38,250 nucleotides of DNA from contig NZ_NTFY01000101.1 in the NCBI RefSeq assembly GCF_002289565.1, positions 1 to 38,250 on the forward strand, read 5' to 3'. Below are positions 17,101-25,887 of the stretch, one piece after another. This DNA comes from Rhodopirellula sp. SM50 (GTDB lineage Bacteria > Planctomycetota > Planctomycetia > Pirellulales > Pirellulaceae). Position 1 is the first letter of the stretch; the number at the start of each line of letters is the position of its first letter. The notes below the pieces were generated by a model. That model made no database searches. It worked only from the letters and a program-made list of their open reading frames with translations, and was not told where the DNA came from. The translations under genes were made by a program, and so were the position numbers.

Positions 17101-20065
17101 CTCGCATCACCGCACGATCGGCACTGCGTGTGCCGGCGGCGTCGGAGGAAATGTTGATGGTGTCCAGCCCGGTGCCGGCAAAGATGTCCGTGGCACTACC
17201 CGCGGCGGTGGCACGCACGTTGATGACGTCCGAGTCCGCGCCGGTGTTGATGTCGGTGGCCGACAGTCCGCCCGTGTTGATCAACGTCACGACATCGTCA
17301 CCGCCAAGGGTGTCGATTGCCAGCCCGCTTTCGGCGCCGGTGGTCGTAACCGTCACGTCGTCGTCGCCGTCGCCGGTGGTGACCAGCGTGACGCTGGCAT
17401 CGACAACGCCCGGTGTTCCCGTGGTTCCCGTGTTGAGAATGTTGACGATGTCGTTGTCGATACCCGAATCGATCAGCAGCACACTTTCGAGCCCCGTCGT
17501 GGTGACCGTGACCGTGTCCGCACCGGCGTAGGTGTTGACCGTCGTGCGAGTCCGATCGCCGGTCGTGGTGATCGTGACGTCGTCGGCCGCAGAGCCGGTT
17601 TCCAGATTCAACGTCTCGATCGTGTCATAGGTCACGCCCCCGGTCAGCCCGACGCGAGTCAACGTGGTGGCGTCCAGGGTGTAGGTTTGGCCGACCAGGT
17701 TGCCTTCGTCACTGACGTTCAACTCATCGCCCAGTTCATAGCTTTGGGTGACCGTGATGGCTTTGGCGGTCACGCTCTCGCTGATTCCCGGCGACACGAC
17801 ACCGGGATCTTCGCCGTACACGCAGATGTCACCCAAGATGCCGTCCAGCACGCCGGCCGGATTGCCTCGCATCACGGCGCGATTCGCACTGCGTGTGCCG
17901 GCGGCGTCGGAGGAGATGTTGATCGTGTCGACGCCCGCACCGGCGAAGATGTCGGTGGCGCTGCCGGCGGCCGTGCCGCGCACGTTGATGACGTCGGATC
18001 CCAGGTCGGTGTCGATGACAGTTGCCGAGTCGGCACCGGTGTTGATCAACGTGACGACGTCGTCACCGCCTTCGGTTTCGAGGATCAATCCGCTTGCGGC
18101 ACCGGTCGACGTCACGACGACATCATCGTCCTGATCGCCGGTGGCGACCCGCGTGACACTGCCGGCGCCGGTGTTGGTGATGGAAACGGAATCCGCATCG
18201 CCGAGGGTGTTGACAGAAAGAATGCCGCCCGCCCCCGTGCTGGCGATCGTGACGGTATCGTCACCGCTTCCGGTATCCACCGACGTCGAACCTGCGGCGA
18301 TGGTACTGGTGATCGCGACGATGTCATTGTCGCTGCCCGTTTCGAGCGATACCGATTCGACACCGGCGTAGGTCAAGCTGCCGGTCAAACCGGTGGAGAC
18401 CAAGGTGGAATCGGTCAACGTGTAGGTTTCCGCCGTCACGCTGGAACTGTCCGAGATGTTCAGTTGGTCGCCGATGGGGAGCGTCAGATCGACGGTGAGG
18501 GTCTTGGCCGTGACGCTGTCGCCCGTCGTCGGTGCGGCATCATTCGCGTCACCGCCAACAACCACGGCACCGAGAATTCCGTCCAGAGAGGTTAAGCCGA
18601 CGTTGAAGACATCGTTGCCGACGCCACCGTTTAGATTGGCCGTCAGCGTGGCCGGGACGCTGGCGATATTGATCGTGTCGTTGGCGTCGTCACCGTTGAC
18701 CGTCAGGGTGGGGAACAGGGTCAGCGTGTCCAGATCGAGAACATCAATCAGGTCGTCCCCGGTTCCCGCGTTGATGGTCAGCGAATTCGTGGGATTCAGG
18801 AAGTCGACCAATTCTCCCAACGTCGAATCGATCCGGTTGACGTTGTCGGCCGCAACCGGATCGTCAGAAAGCGTGATCGTTTCGCTGCCGCCGGTGAAGG
18901 TAAACACGCGGTCCACGGCACTCAAATTGTCGACGATCGGTTCCAGCCCGGTGTACTGAATGGTCCCCGAATCGACGGCATTGAACTGGATCGAAATCGC
19001 GCCACCCATCTGGTCATTGATCGGCGCGTCAAATTGGTGCTCGACCATCAGCGCGGCGCCGTTGACCAGCCGCAGCGCGTCGCCGGGGACGCCAGGGTTG
19101 TTGGGATCGTTCAACGGATCGGCGCCGTTGAAGGAGATCGGCGTCACGATCGCGCCGCCGGAGTAGTCGATCGTCAACGTGTCCTGATCCGAGCTTCCTT
19201 GAACGGCGATGTTGGTGATCGTCCCGATCGGGACCCGGCTCAGCAGCGTGCCGCTGTTGGTCTCATTGACCTGCAGATCGGCGCCGGAGATCTCGATCGT
19301 GTACTGGTCGGCGACGTTATCCGAGACCGCGGGGAAGATGAACAGGTCACTGATGTCGACCGTTGCCTGAGCGGTCGAGCTCAGGCCACCGCTGTCGGTG
19401 ACGGTCAAATCGATCGTGTGGGAGCCGACGCCGATATGATTGATCACGGTCAGCCACTCAATGGTGGCGACGGCGTCGGTGGTCGTGAAATCAGTGACGC
19501 TGTCTTGGTCGAGATCCCAGTGGTAGGTCAGCGTGTCGCCGGCATCGACGTCGGTCGATCCGCTGGCATCAACGTTGATCGTCAAGCCTGCGTCAATCGA
19601 ATAGGGGCCACCCGCGTCGGCCACCGGGGCTTCGTTGACACCGGCGACGGTGATTTGAATCGGTTGTGAGTCGGTGTTCGAGTCGCTGTCGGTGACCACC
19701 ACGGTGACGTCATAGACGTTGTCCTGGCCATCGTCGACGGGCTGTTCGAAATCGGGGGCAGAATTGAATTGCAGCACGCCCGAGTTGGGATCGATGGTGA
19801 ACAGATTCTGATCCGCTCCACCACCGAACGAATACGTCAAACCGCTGCCTTCGGAATCGAGATCGTCGGTGGAATTGACATCGATCGCGAACACCTGGTT
19901 TTCATCGACCGTCGCGGTGTCGGCCGAGGTGATGACAGCGAGAAGACGGCGATTCTCGAGGGATTCGACCAAGACTCGGCGCCGCTGGGTCCGCTTGCGG
20001 GCGTTCTTTCGGGGCTGGCGTTTGGAAATCGAGCCGAGCAGACGGTGTGGCCAGTTTCGCGGCAT
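14171..20065 (-). CDS. Giant repetitive surface protein with cadherin/PKD-like, RTX-like and dockerin modules
   Basis: A 1964-residue acidic protein. The basic N-terminus followed by LVESLENRRLLA (32-43) matches the planctomycete extracellular-protein motif (LEPR-XLL type) and marks export. Residues of about 44-240 resemble cadherin and PKD-like domains (VDENQVFAIDVNSTDDLDSEG; DAGGPYSIDAG). The middle has four diverged ~250-residue repeats, each with a SVTAK..TV..S..LGDELN-like start and strings of GDDxVT-type beta repeats. Near the C-terminus RTX-like calcium repeats appear (GGEGSDTLYGG, GGAGNDVLI). A type I dockerin pair ends it: DVNQDGLVSARDALIIINHVA (from 1858) and DVNGNGAIEPSDALMVINELA (from 1899). 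It is probably a cell-surface or matrix protein; ligand and cohesin partner are unknown. Confidence 0.9.
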   Translation of the reverse strand: MPRNWPHRLLGSISKRQPRKNARKRTQRRRVLVESLENRRLLAVITSADTATVDENQVFAIDVNSTDDLDSEGSGLTYSFGGGADQNLFTIDPNSGVLQFNSAPDFEQPVDDGQDNVYDVTVVVTDSDSNTDSQPIQITVAGVNEAPVADAGGPYSIDAGLTINVDASGSTDVDAGDTLTYHWDLDQDSVTDFTTTDAVATIEWLTVINHIGVGSHTIDLTVTDSGGLSSTAQATVDISDLFIFPAVSDNVADQYTIEISGADLQVNETNSGTLLSRVPIGTITNIAVQGSSDQDTLTIDYSGGAIVTPISFNGADPLNDPNNPGVPGDALRLVNGAALMVEHQFDAPINDQMGGAISIQFNAVDSGTIQYTGLEPIVDNLSAVDRVFTFTGGSETITLSDDPVAADNVNRIDSTLGELVDFLNPTNSLTINAGTGDDLIDVLDLDTLTLFPTLTVNGDDANDTINIASVPATLTANLNGGVGNDVFNVGLTSLDGILGAVVVGGDANDAAPTTGDSVTAKTLTVDLTLPIGDQLNISDSSSVTAETYTLTDSTLVSTGLTGSLTYAGVESVSLETGSDNDIVAITSTIAAGSTSVDTGSGDDTVTIASTGAGGILSVNTLGDADSVSITNTGAGSVTRVATGDQDDDVVVTSTGAASGLILETEGGDDVVTLINTGADSATVIDTDLGSDVINVRGTAAGSATDIFAGAGVDTINISSDAAGTRSANRAVMRGNPAGVLDGILGDICVYGEDPGVVSPGISESVTAKAITVTQSYELGDELNVSDEGNLVGQTYTLDATTLTRVGLTGGVTYDTIETLNLETGSAADDVTITTTGDRTRTTVNTYAGADTVTVTTTGLESVLLIDSGIDNDIVNILNTGTTGTPGVVDASVTLVTTGDGDDDVTVTTTGAESGLAIDTLGGDDVVTLINTGGLSATDINTGADSDVINVRATAAGSATDIFAGTGLDTINISSDAAGTRSADRAVMRGNPAGVLDGILGEICVYGEDPGVVSPGVGESVTAKTITVEQSYDLGDELNISNEGSGAAHNYTLDATTLTSTALAVPLVYDTIETLNLETGSAADSVRIITTGDRTRTTVNTYAGADLIDVTTTGLESVLLIDSGIDNDAVNILNTGTTGTPGVVDASVTRVSTGDGDDTVTVTTTGAESGLAIDAGSGNDTVTLLGTGATSATAISLGAGDDITNIRATATGSAVDVTGGSNNDTFNITSTADGSLGTPDGNLNGNLDGILGDICVFGEAHDAVSISESVTGRQTIGSDVTRTATVDTGDTLNVSDQLSVAAHSYTVTATSVERTGGGNVAYETTETLNVRTTQGAATVTVASTADATTFNLTSYAGADTVTITSTGAGSISRIATGDNADVVSVASTGGLSVAPPNGPSVTVIDTEAGADAVSISSLGDQAGLQVNLGADIDSVDLLVETAPPIRTGSAVVNVAAGAGDDTLNVNEVFLNTIVDLNGDAGDDTINLTASGADTAGYLGRINNDPLGNDAVAATRQLFLDGGINSAGTNSVTQGVTNAGGFPVEGSVPGIATGDRVNLIAGSATESLDLRYVITAASQGVLATTTPGTPRATTGNEVFETLGIESIDIVSGTQDDIFTVTSDIPIDITGTAQLLTFDGGIGTDKFEVIGGNDADLITVGQSGDAQLEPFGIANVELVRIDGNGGDDQISTQTPTLGTLNGGEGSDTLYGGFNQDLLTGGPGVDFLFGGAGNDVLISDQDFGSDTPFITDGELLNGGSETSLTPGDVCVQLGVDNFISCEAFEDGGGVKDVLTWLRGVILPPGSVNFADPNNPFLLPFVPVRPNPVPLLAVTELSQIPSLVANTNNSQPKTRHQDFDSADVNQDGLVSARDALIIINHVARMQNSDASGEQLLSAADRSKDVNGNGAIEPSDALMVINELAKNSDTGGEGEASAASGWIPAVDSVFGDTDDEERFLDDLLLGIGTL
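16250..18530 (-). repeat. Four coding repeats of ~750-765 bp inside the giant surface gene
   Basis: Equivalent landmarks recur at 16303, 17056 and 17821 (spacing 753 and 765 bp, i.e. 251 and 255 codons). A fourth, more diverged unit lies 750 bp further on (landmark 17772 to 18522). The two central units are very similar at DNA level over long stretches, pointing to recent duplication or gene conversion. Confidence 0.85.
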
Positions 20066-20418
20066 GACAGAACCTGGATGACCTGAAGACGTTGAGGTGA
20101 AATAATGTCGACCACTCGAAAGCGGGCTGGCTTTCTTGTTCGTCGACTGATTCGGATCGAGAGTTCGGCACGTTTACTGGAAATCCGGCCCCTAGGATCA
20201 CCGATGCTCTCACCCCCGAGTAAAGTCACCCAGCTGCGAAAAACAAGCCAACAGTCACAAAAGGACCAACTTGCCTGCTTTCTCCCCTTTCTCAGCTGCT
20301 AAATCCCTGCAAACGCTTAAAATCAATTGTCAGGTTGGGGGACGCAAAACAGCGCTTGAAAGCACACGTTAAGCTGGTATCACAGGGTTGGCCCCCCGAT
20401 TCGATCCACCCGCCGGAC
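20066..20418. other. 353-bp divergent intergenic region
   Basis: This region lies between the start of the giant surface gene (minus) and the kinase gene (plus). It contains no gene or strong repeat. Apart from the candidate kinase promoter at 20356-20383, no control element could be identified. A duplicated atgagcaatgccc lies just downstream at 20432-20460 in the kinase N-terminus. Confidence 0.5.
20356..20383 (+). promoter_or_regulatory. Candidate promoter of the giant kinase gene
   Basis: TTGAAA (20356-20361), a 16-bp spacer and TATCAC (20378-20383). If used, transcription starts near 20390, before the ATG at 20419, which would exclude the upstream in-frame TTG at 20335. Confidence 0.4.
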
Positions 20419-23400
20419 ATGACCCCCTCTAATGAGCAATGCCCTCTAATGAGCAATGCCCCTCCCGTCGAATTCCATCCCGGTATGGAAGTTGTCCCGG
20501 GTTACACCTTGATTGCCCCCCTCGGCAGCGGGATGGCGGGGGATGTGTGGCAGGCTCAGGCGGCCGGCGGGATCAAGGTCGCGTTGAAGGTGGTCCGGAA
20601 CTTGAAGGATTTGGGCGGTCGCAAGGAGCTCAAGGCGCTCAAGACGATTCGGGATGTGCACCACCCGAACCTCTGCCCCCTCTTTGGGTTTTGGACGAAA
20701 GACGCCGACGGCCGGGTTTTGGCCGACGGCGAAACCGAAGACCTGACCTTTGATTCGGTCAGTGCCGCCGGAGTCGGCATGCCTCCGAGCCCCGCCGCAG
20801 GGTCTCCCGCCTCGGCGGCCGACAGCGGCAACGTCGCCGAAATGGGCGGCACGATGGCGATCGGCACCGGGATGCCCTTGTCTGCTGCCGGCGCGGGTGC
20901 CGGGGGATCGGGCGCGGCGGATCAGGGCTCCCAGCGACAGCCGGCCAAACCGAAGGTCACCGCCGAACAACTGATCGTCGTCATGGGTCTCGGTGATTGC
21001 ACCCTTTACGATCGGCTGAAATTCGTGCGTCAGGAAGCCGGGCTTTCACCCGACGCCCACGACACTCCGTATGGATTGGACGCAGCCGAAACGATTCGTT
21101 ACCTCCGCGCGTCGGCCAGCGCGATCGATCTGCTCAATCAAGAGCACCAGATCTATCACTGTGACATCAAGCCCCAGAATATCTTGTTGGTCGGTGGCGA
21201 AGCCCAAGTGTGTGACTTCGGGCTCGCCAAACAGATGGAAGGCGACATGCGTCAAACGCAACAAGCCTTTGCGACGCCAGCCTACGCACCGCCAGAGGTG
21301 CTGCACAACGAAGGGTACAGTCGCCAGGTCGATCAGTATTCACTGGCGGTGACGTATTACGAGCTGCGGACCGGGCTGCTGCCCTTTGACATCACTACGC
21401 ACGCCAGCATGCTAGTGGCCAAGTCGACCGGAAAGCTTAATCTCGACGCGCTCACCCCTGCCGAACGCAAGGTGTTGCAAAAAGCACTCCGCCGGGTGCC
21501 CAGCGAGCGATACGGATCGTGCACCGAATTCATCAACGCGATGGCCGTCGCTTCGGGTGTCGAAAAAAGCGGCGGCATCACGATCGGTCGAATCATTTCC
21601 GCGGTCGCCGTGTTACTGGCGGCTGTGGGAGTGGGAATCGGCGTTTGGAGCGTCGTCCATCCGCAGAGTTTCCAATCGTTCTTCTTCCGCAGTGAAATTG
21701 AAGTCGCCAAAGATCTGCAAGGGGTCAGGGCAAGCTACGAGCGCACCGAACCGTTGTTGCTTGAGGAATCTCACGTCACGCTGACCGAGGTGATGAGTCG
21801 GTCGGCGGAAATCGGCGCGCAATCCGAAGGGGAATTAAAAGCAAAGGCCGATGCGTTATTTGCTGATGCAGCCACCCGATTGATCAACAAGATCCACGCG
21901 GCGTTGAAGCAGTACGAAGAACGGTCGGGTTTGGCGATCGCGCAGAAGGAAATTAATTCTTTAACGAGTTGTTTGGACGAACTCGTGATCGAACCCGAGA
22001 AACCCGAGTCGCCGATCTGGCTGGGATTGCAACGTTGGCAATCGTCCGACGATGAGATGCTGCGCAACGCCTGCGCCGAATACCTCTCGCTCTATCACGC
22101 CGCCGCGATTCGGTTCGATCTGTTGCTCGGCACGCGCCCGACTCCCGATCGATTGCAAGCGCTTCGCGAGGCGTTGCCGCAGCATCTGCAATCGCTGCGG
22201 CAGTCGCTCGATGAGCGTCCCGGTGATTTCTCGCAGCAGTCGATCGATTTGACGCTGGCATCGCTGCTGCCGGTGCTGGCGACCATGCCGACACAAGAGA
22301 TCAAGGTCTGGCCGGCCGAGGCTTGGCTGGAAGAGTCACGGCTCAATGACCTGATCCGTGCGGAATCGGTGGTTCGCCAATTCGGGCCCTACCCGTTGTA
22401 CTCGCAACGTTGGTCGGAAATCCGCGAGACGTTCACCGTGGCGGTCGAACCCGCCGTCACCGAAACCGTCGCAACCGATGCGACGATCAGCCAGCAAACC
22501 AAGCAACGCGTGCTGGATGGATTCCCAGACTTGCGAACCGAAAAGCAGTTTGCCGAACTGCGCAATGCGGTCCAACAATCTGACTGGAGCGAGGTGGATC
22601 GTCTGCTCGCAGAACTGCGTCTTGCGACTTCGATCAACACCGAACAGAAAGCGGTCTTGGCTGTCGTCGGCGCCATGGCGCAACATCGCTCCGACGACCA
22701 AGCCTTGGAACAGACGCTGACGTCGATCAACAGTGCCGACATTTCGCCCATCGAGTTGCGTGAGATGCGGGCTCAGCCTTTGTTGGCCAGCTTCATGCGT
22801 TCGATGGGCCAACGCATCCTCGACAATCCCGATCGATCGGCAACGCGTTTCTACACGCAAATCAAGCCCGCCCGCTGGATTGAGCAAGAACTGGACACGC
22901 AGGTGCCGGAAGAGTTTTTGTCGGCCGCCGCGATCTCCCTGCTTCGTGAAAGCCCCGAATCGATCTCCGATCCTGCCGGCCGAGCCGAATTGGATCTCGA
23001 TGAATGGTTGAGTCTGCTCGATGGCTCGCCGCAGTCAGCTGTGTTGGCCGCCGCGATCCGAATGGAGCAACAAATCGCGGCCCCCTCGGCCGACCAGGCG
23101 GTGATTGCCGCGGCCAACGAAGTGCTCACGTCGTCCGGCCCCGGATACTTGCAGCAGATCTCAAACGGCTACGCCAACTATTTGTTGGCCTGTGCCGCCT
23201 GTTTGCAGAACCAAGACCTTGGACCACTTGGCGAGCAATTGGCCACGACGGCACGGGAATCGATCGAATCCCTCGGGCCGACGCGGCTGTACAAGGGAAC
23301 CGAGATGTTCGTCCGCCAAGCCATCGCGACCTCGGGGATTGCCGACGATGAAATCACGTCACTGCGTTATTCCGAAGGATCCGCAAACGCCTCCGACGTC

Positions 23401-25713
23401 AGTCGCGCCCGGTCGTACTTGGACCTCGCCGAGACCTTGGTGCGATCGACCGATCAGGGTTTGCCCACGGTGCTGGAAAACGAACTGTTTCTTCAATCGG
23501 TGGCGAGCGGCGCCGCCGGCGCGTCCGCGATCGTTATCCCGCGACTGATCAACGACCGCTTGGGCAGCCCGGAAACGACAGCGGAACTGTCAACACAATT
23601 GCTCAGGGCGGTGCACCGGATCGGCCTGGAGCGATGGGAACAGACGGGGGACACGAAAGCAAAAAGCGAGGTGGCCCTCCGCCTGCTCATTCGCCCCACG
23701 CGCGCGCTGCTGGAACGATTCGGTCGAGAGCGTTTCGGGCCACGGACGTTGCAATCGAATCCCAAAGGGGTATTGATTCGAATGGTGGTGCTGCCGACGA
23801 TCACCGATGTCGTCGACGAAGCGTTGCGATTCAACGAAAATCAGTTGCTGCCGTCGGGCTTCCAGCCCGAATTCCAGTGGCCGATCGACGAGGTCACCAA
23901 GCTCTGTCAACTCGCCGCGGTCGCTTACACGGATCCGCTGACACAGTCGGAATTTCAGGATCAAGATCTGTTTCGTCGTCAACAGGTCGCGATTTCCGCC
24001 ATCGCGGCCCAGGACGCAACGTTGGCCGACGCCGAAACACGTCAATACCTGATCGAGGTTGCTATGGCTGCGGTCGATATCCGCAGTTGCGATGGAAACC
24101 AGCTGCTGACGCTGGCCGACAAACTTTCTCGATCGGGCAAGGCCGAGGATGTCATCCAATTCGTCCGCAGCGAAGGCTTCGAACGATTGGCAAACGCCAG
24201 CGCGACACGTCAGCAGCGCGGCGGCTTTCTCCGCCAAGCCCACGAGGCCGCCGAATCGGTACTCAACCAGACCCCCACTCAAGTCGACGCGGATCACCCC
24301 TACCAACGACGACTCCTCTATGAAGTCTTCGCCAAGAGCGCCGACCTGGGAGTCCGTCTGGCGTTCCTGCAAAAATCAATCCCAGACAAATTGCGGCTTC
24401 TGCAGCCCTCGTTGACCCGAGCCGACCGGGCATTGGAATTGTATGACGAACAATGGGGCGATGACGTCCACTGCCCGATCGTGTCTGCCTACATCACCAA
24501 GGGAAATGTTTGCGAAGACATTGCCCACTATTGCTCCATCGCAGACGACCAGGCAACGGTCAAGCAACGCGAGGAACACTTCCGGCTTGCCATCGCCGCC
24601 TTCACCGAAGCCAAGAACAAGAACGACCAAGATCTAAAAACACGATTTTCGCTAGGCCGTTGCGAATACCGCTGGGCGCTGACGCTCGACGGCAGTGCCA
24701 AAGACAACGCGTTGGCCGACGCATCCAAATCGCTCGGTGCGCGGCCCGCGGACGTCGCCAATCTGAACGACGTCGAAGCGAACAAGGCGGCCGAGTGGTA
24801 CGTTTGGAAAATCAATATTGAATGGGAACGCGGTAACCAGAACGACGCACTGCAGTTTTCCCTCGCCGCCGTCCCGTTGGTCGGCGACGATCTGGTGCAT
24901 CTGAGTATTCGTAGTGATCTGGCTCGCAAATGCGCCTGGGTGATGGCCAAAAGCAATCGCCTGTCCGAAGCGATCGAGTGCTTGCGGATCTTGGACGGGC
25001 GCGGGGACACCGTCGACGTGATCATGCGGATGGGGCTGCTGTCGGACATCGCGTTCTTTCGGAATTGCCCCGATAAGGAACTGTTCACCGTCCCCCTGAG
25101 AATCCTGGATCGCGGCGAGAAACAACCGGCCCTCGGCGTTGGCGATGATGCGACGTATGAATTGGCCAAGATCGCGACGCGTTGTGTCCGCGAACAACTG
25201 ACCGAACTGATCCCCACCGTCCCACGCAAAACCGCCAGCAAGCCCGAGGATCTGTCGATCGGTCCCCGAGAGCTCGACGCGCGTCTTGATCGCGATCAAG
25301 CCGGCAACTACCGACAACTGTCCCAGGTCTTTCTGCAGGGCGACAGCGCCGCACGAAATCGCGATGCCGATGCCATCTTCCGCTTCGCCTGTGATCTTGC
25401 CGCGGTCTCCGAGGCGATCCCCCAGCCGCCAGCCTATGTCGAAGACCAAGATTACATCACCAACAATTTGTGCCTGACGGTGCTCTACTCGCTCAATTTC
25501 TGGGTCAACGAAATCGCAGGCCAAGACGCCTTGAAAATCCAGCAAAGCCAACGCAATGCCAGTCAGGCACTGGCCGATGGGAAACACGAGCAAGTCATCC
25601 GCTGTCTGGAAATCCTGAAACTCAGTTTCCAAAACGCCGGCAACCGACGCTATGAATCGATCGTCGACGATGCGATCAAAATGGTCAACGAGCTGAAAAA
25701 CCCGCCAAACTGA
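20419..25713 (+). CDS. Giant transmembrane Hanks-type Ser/Thr protein kinase
   Basis: About 1764 residues from the ATG at 20419 (an ATG at 20449 is also possible). The kinase domain has a Gly loop PLGSGMAGDVW and VALKVV with the catalytic Lys. The catalytic loop is HCDIKPQN (His247, Asp249), with Cys where most kinases have Arg, so it is a non-RD kinase. DFG starts at Asp266, and an APPEVL segment follows. A Gly/Ala/Pro-rich insert of roughly 75 residues splits the N-lobe. One membrane helix (about 389-413) precedes a ~1350-residue region with no recognised domain, rich in predicted alpha helices and Ala/Leu, perhaps TPR-like near the C-terminus. Topology suggests a cytoplasmic kinase with a very large outer sensor. 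The target is unknown. Confidence 0.88.
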   Translation: MTPSNEQCPLMSNAPPVEFHPGMEVVPGYTLIAPLGSGMAGDVWQAQAAGGIKVALKVVRNLKDLGGRKELKALKTIRDVHHPNLCPLFGFWTKDADGRVLADGETEDLTFDSVSAAGVGMPPSPAAGSPASAADSGNVAEMGGTMAIGTGMPLSAAGAGAGGSGAADQGSQRQPAKPKVTAEQLIVVMGLGDCTLYDRLKFVRQEAGLSPDAHDTPYGLDAAETIRYLRASASAIDLLNQEHQIYHCDIKPQNILLVGGEAQVCDFGLAKQMEGDMRQTQQAFATPAYAPPEVLHNEGYSRQVDQYSLAVTYYELRTGLLPFDITTHASMLVAKSTGKLNLDALTPAERKVLQKALRRVPSERYGSCTEFINAMAVASGVEKSGGITIGRIISAVAVLLAAVGVGIGVWSVVHPQSFQSFFFRSEIEVAKDLQGVRASYERTEPLLLEESHVTLTEVMSRSAEIGAQSEGELKAKADALFADAATRLINKIHAALKQYEERSGLAIAQKEINSLTSCLDELVIEPEKPESPIWLGLQRWQSSDDEMLRNACAEYLSLYHAAAIRFDLLLGTRPTPDRLQALREALPQHLQSLRQSLDERPGDFSQQSIDLTLASLLPVLATMPTQEIKVWPAEAWLEESRLNDLIRAESVVRQFGPYPLYSQRWSEIRETFTVAVEPAVTETVATDATISQQTKQRVLDGFPDLRTEKQFAELRNAVQQSDWSEVDRLLAELRLATSINTEQKAVLAVVGAMAQHRSDDQALEQTLTSINSADISPIELREMRAQPLLASFMRSMGQRILDNPDRSATRFYTQIKPARWIEQELDTQVPEEFLSAAAISLLRESPESISDPAGRAELDLDEWLSLLDGSPQSAVLAAAIRMEQQIAAPSADQAVIAAANEVLTSSGPGYLQQISNGYANYLLACAACLQNQDLGPLGEQLATTARESIESLGPTRLYKGTEMFVRQAIATSGIADDEITSLRYSEGSANASDVSRARSYLDLAETLVRSTDQGLPTVLENELFLQSVASGAAGASAIVIPRLINDRLGSPETTAELSTQLLRAVHRIGLERWEQTGDTKAKSEVALRLLIRPTRALLERFGRERFGPRTLQSNPKGVLIRMVVLPTITDVVDEALRFNENQLLPSGFQPEFQWPIDEVTKLCQLAAVAYTDPLTQSEFQDQDLFRRQQVAISAIAAQDATLADAETRQYLIEVAMAAVDIRSCDGNQLLTLADKLSRSGKAEDVIQFVRSEGFERLANASATRQQRGGFLRQAHEAAESVLNQTPTQVDADHPYQRRLLYEVFAKSADLGVRLAFLQKSIPDKLRLLQPSLTRADRALELYDEQWGDDVHCPIVSAYITKGNVCEDIAHYCSIADDQATVKQREEHFRLAIAAFTEAKNKNDQDLKTRFSLGRCEYRWALTLDGSAKDNALADASKSLGARPADVANLNDVEANKAAEWYVWKINIEWERGNQNDALQFSLAAVPLVGDDLVHLSIRSDLARKCAWVMAKSNRLSEAIECLRILDGRGDTVDVIMRMGLLSDIAFFRNCPDKELFTVPLRILDRGEKQPALGVGDDATYELAKIATRCVREQLTELIPTVPRKTASKPEDLSIGPRELDARLDRDQAGNYRQLSQVFLQGDSAARNRDADAIFRFACDLAAVSEAIPQPPAYVEDQDYITNNLCLTVLYSLNFWVNEIAGQDALKIQQSQRNASQALADGKHEQVIRCLEILKLSFQNAGNRRYESIVDDAIKMVNELKNPPN

Positions 25714-25887
25714 CCACCTGTCAAAATAGGAATCCTGGGCAGTTTCGCATCTTTACCCAACATTTGCTTTAGGCATTCGGGGGTGGCCGTCGATCTACCC
25801 CTGATAACGGGTTGCGCGGACGGTTCACGGATGAAACGTCAGGGTCGATCGGTCTCCCACCTAAACTGATAGTTGACAGGGAAAGCA

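Noticed and set aside
14952..18595. Long plus-strand open frames (up to ~557 codons) antisense to the giant surface gene
   Set aside because: They follow the periodic GDD/TVT repeats of the minus-strand gene, give low-complexity Asp/Val/Arg- or Ser/Pro-rich products without domains, and arise from GC-rich codon bias.
24652..25632. Minus-strand 326-codon frame opposite the kinase gene
   Set aside because: Antisense shadow; no domain and no promoter context.
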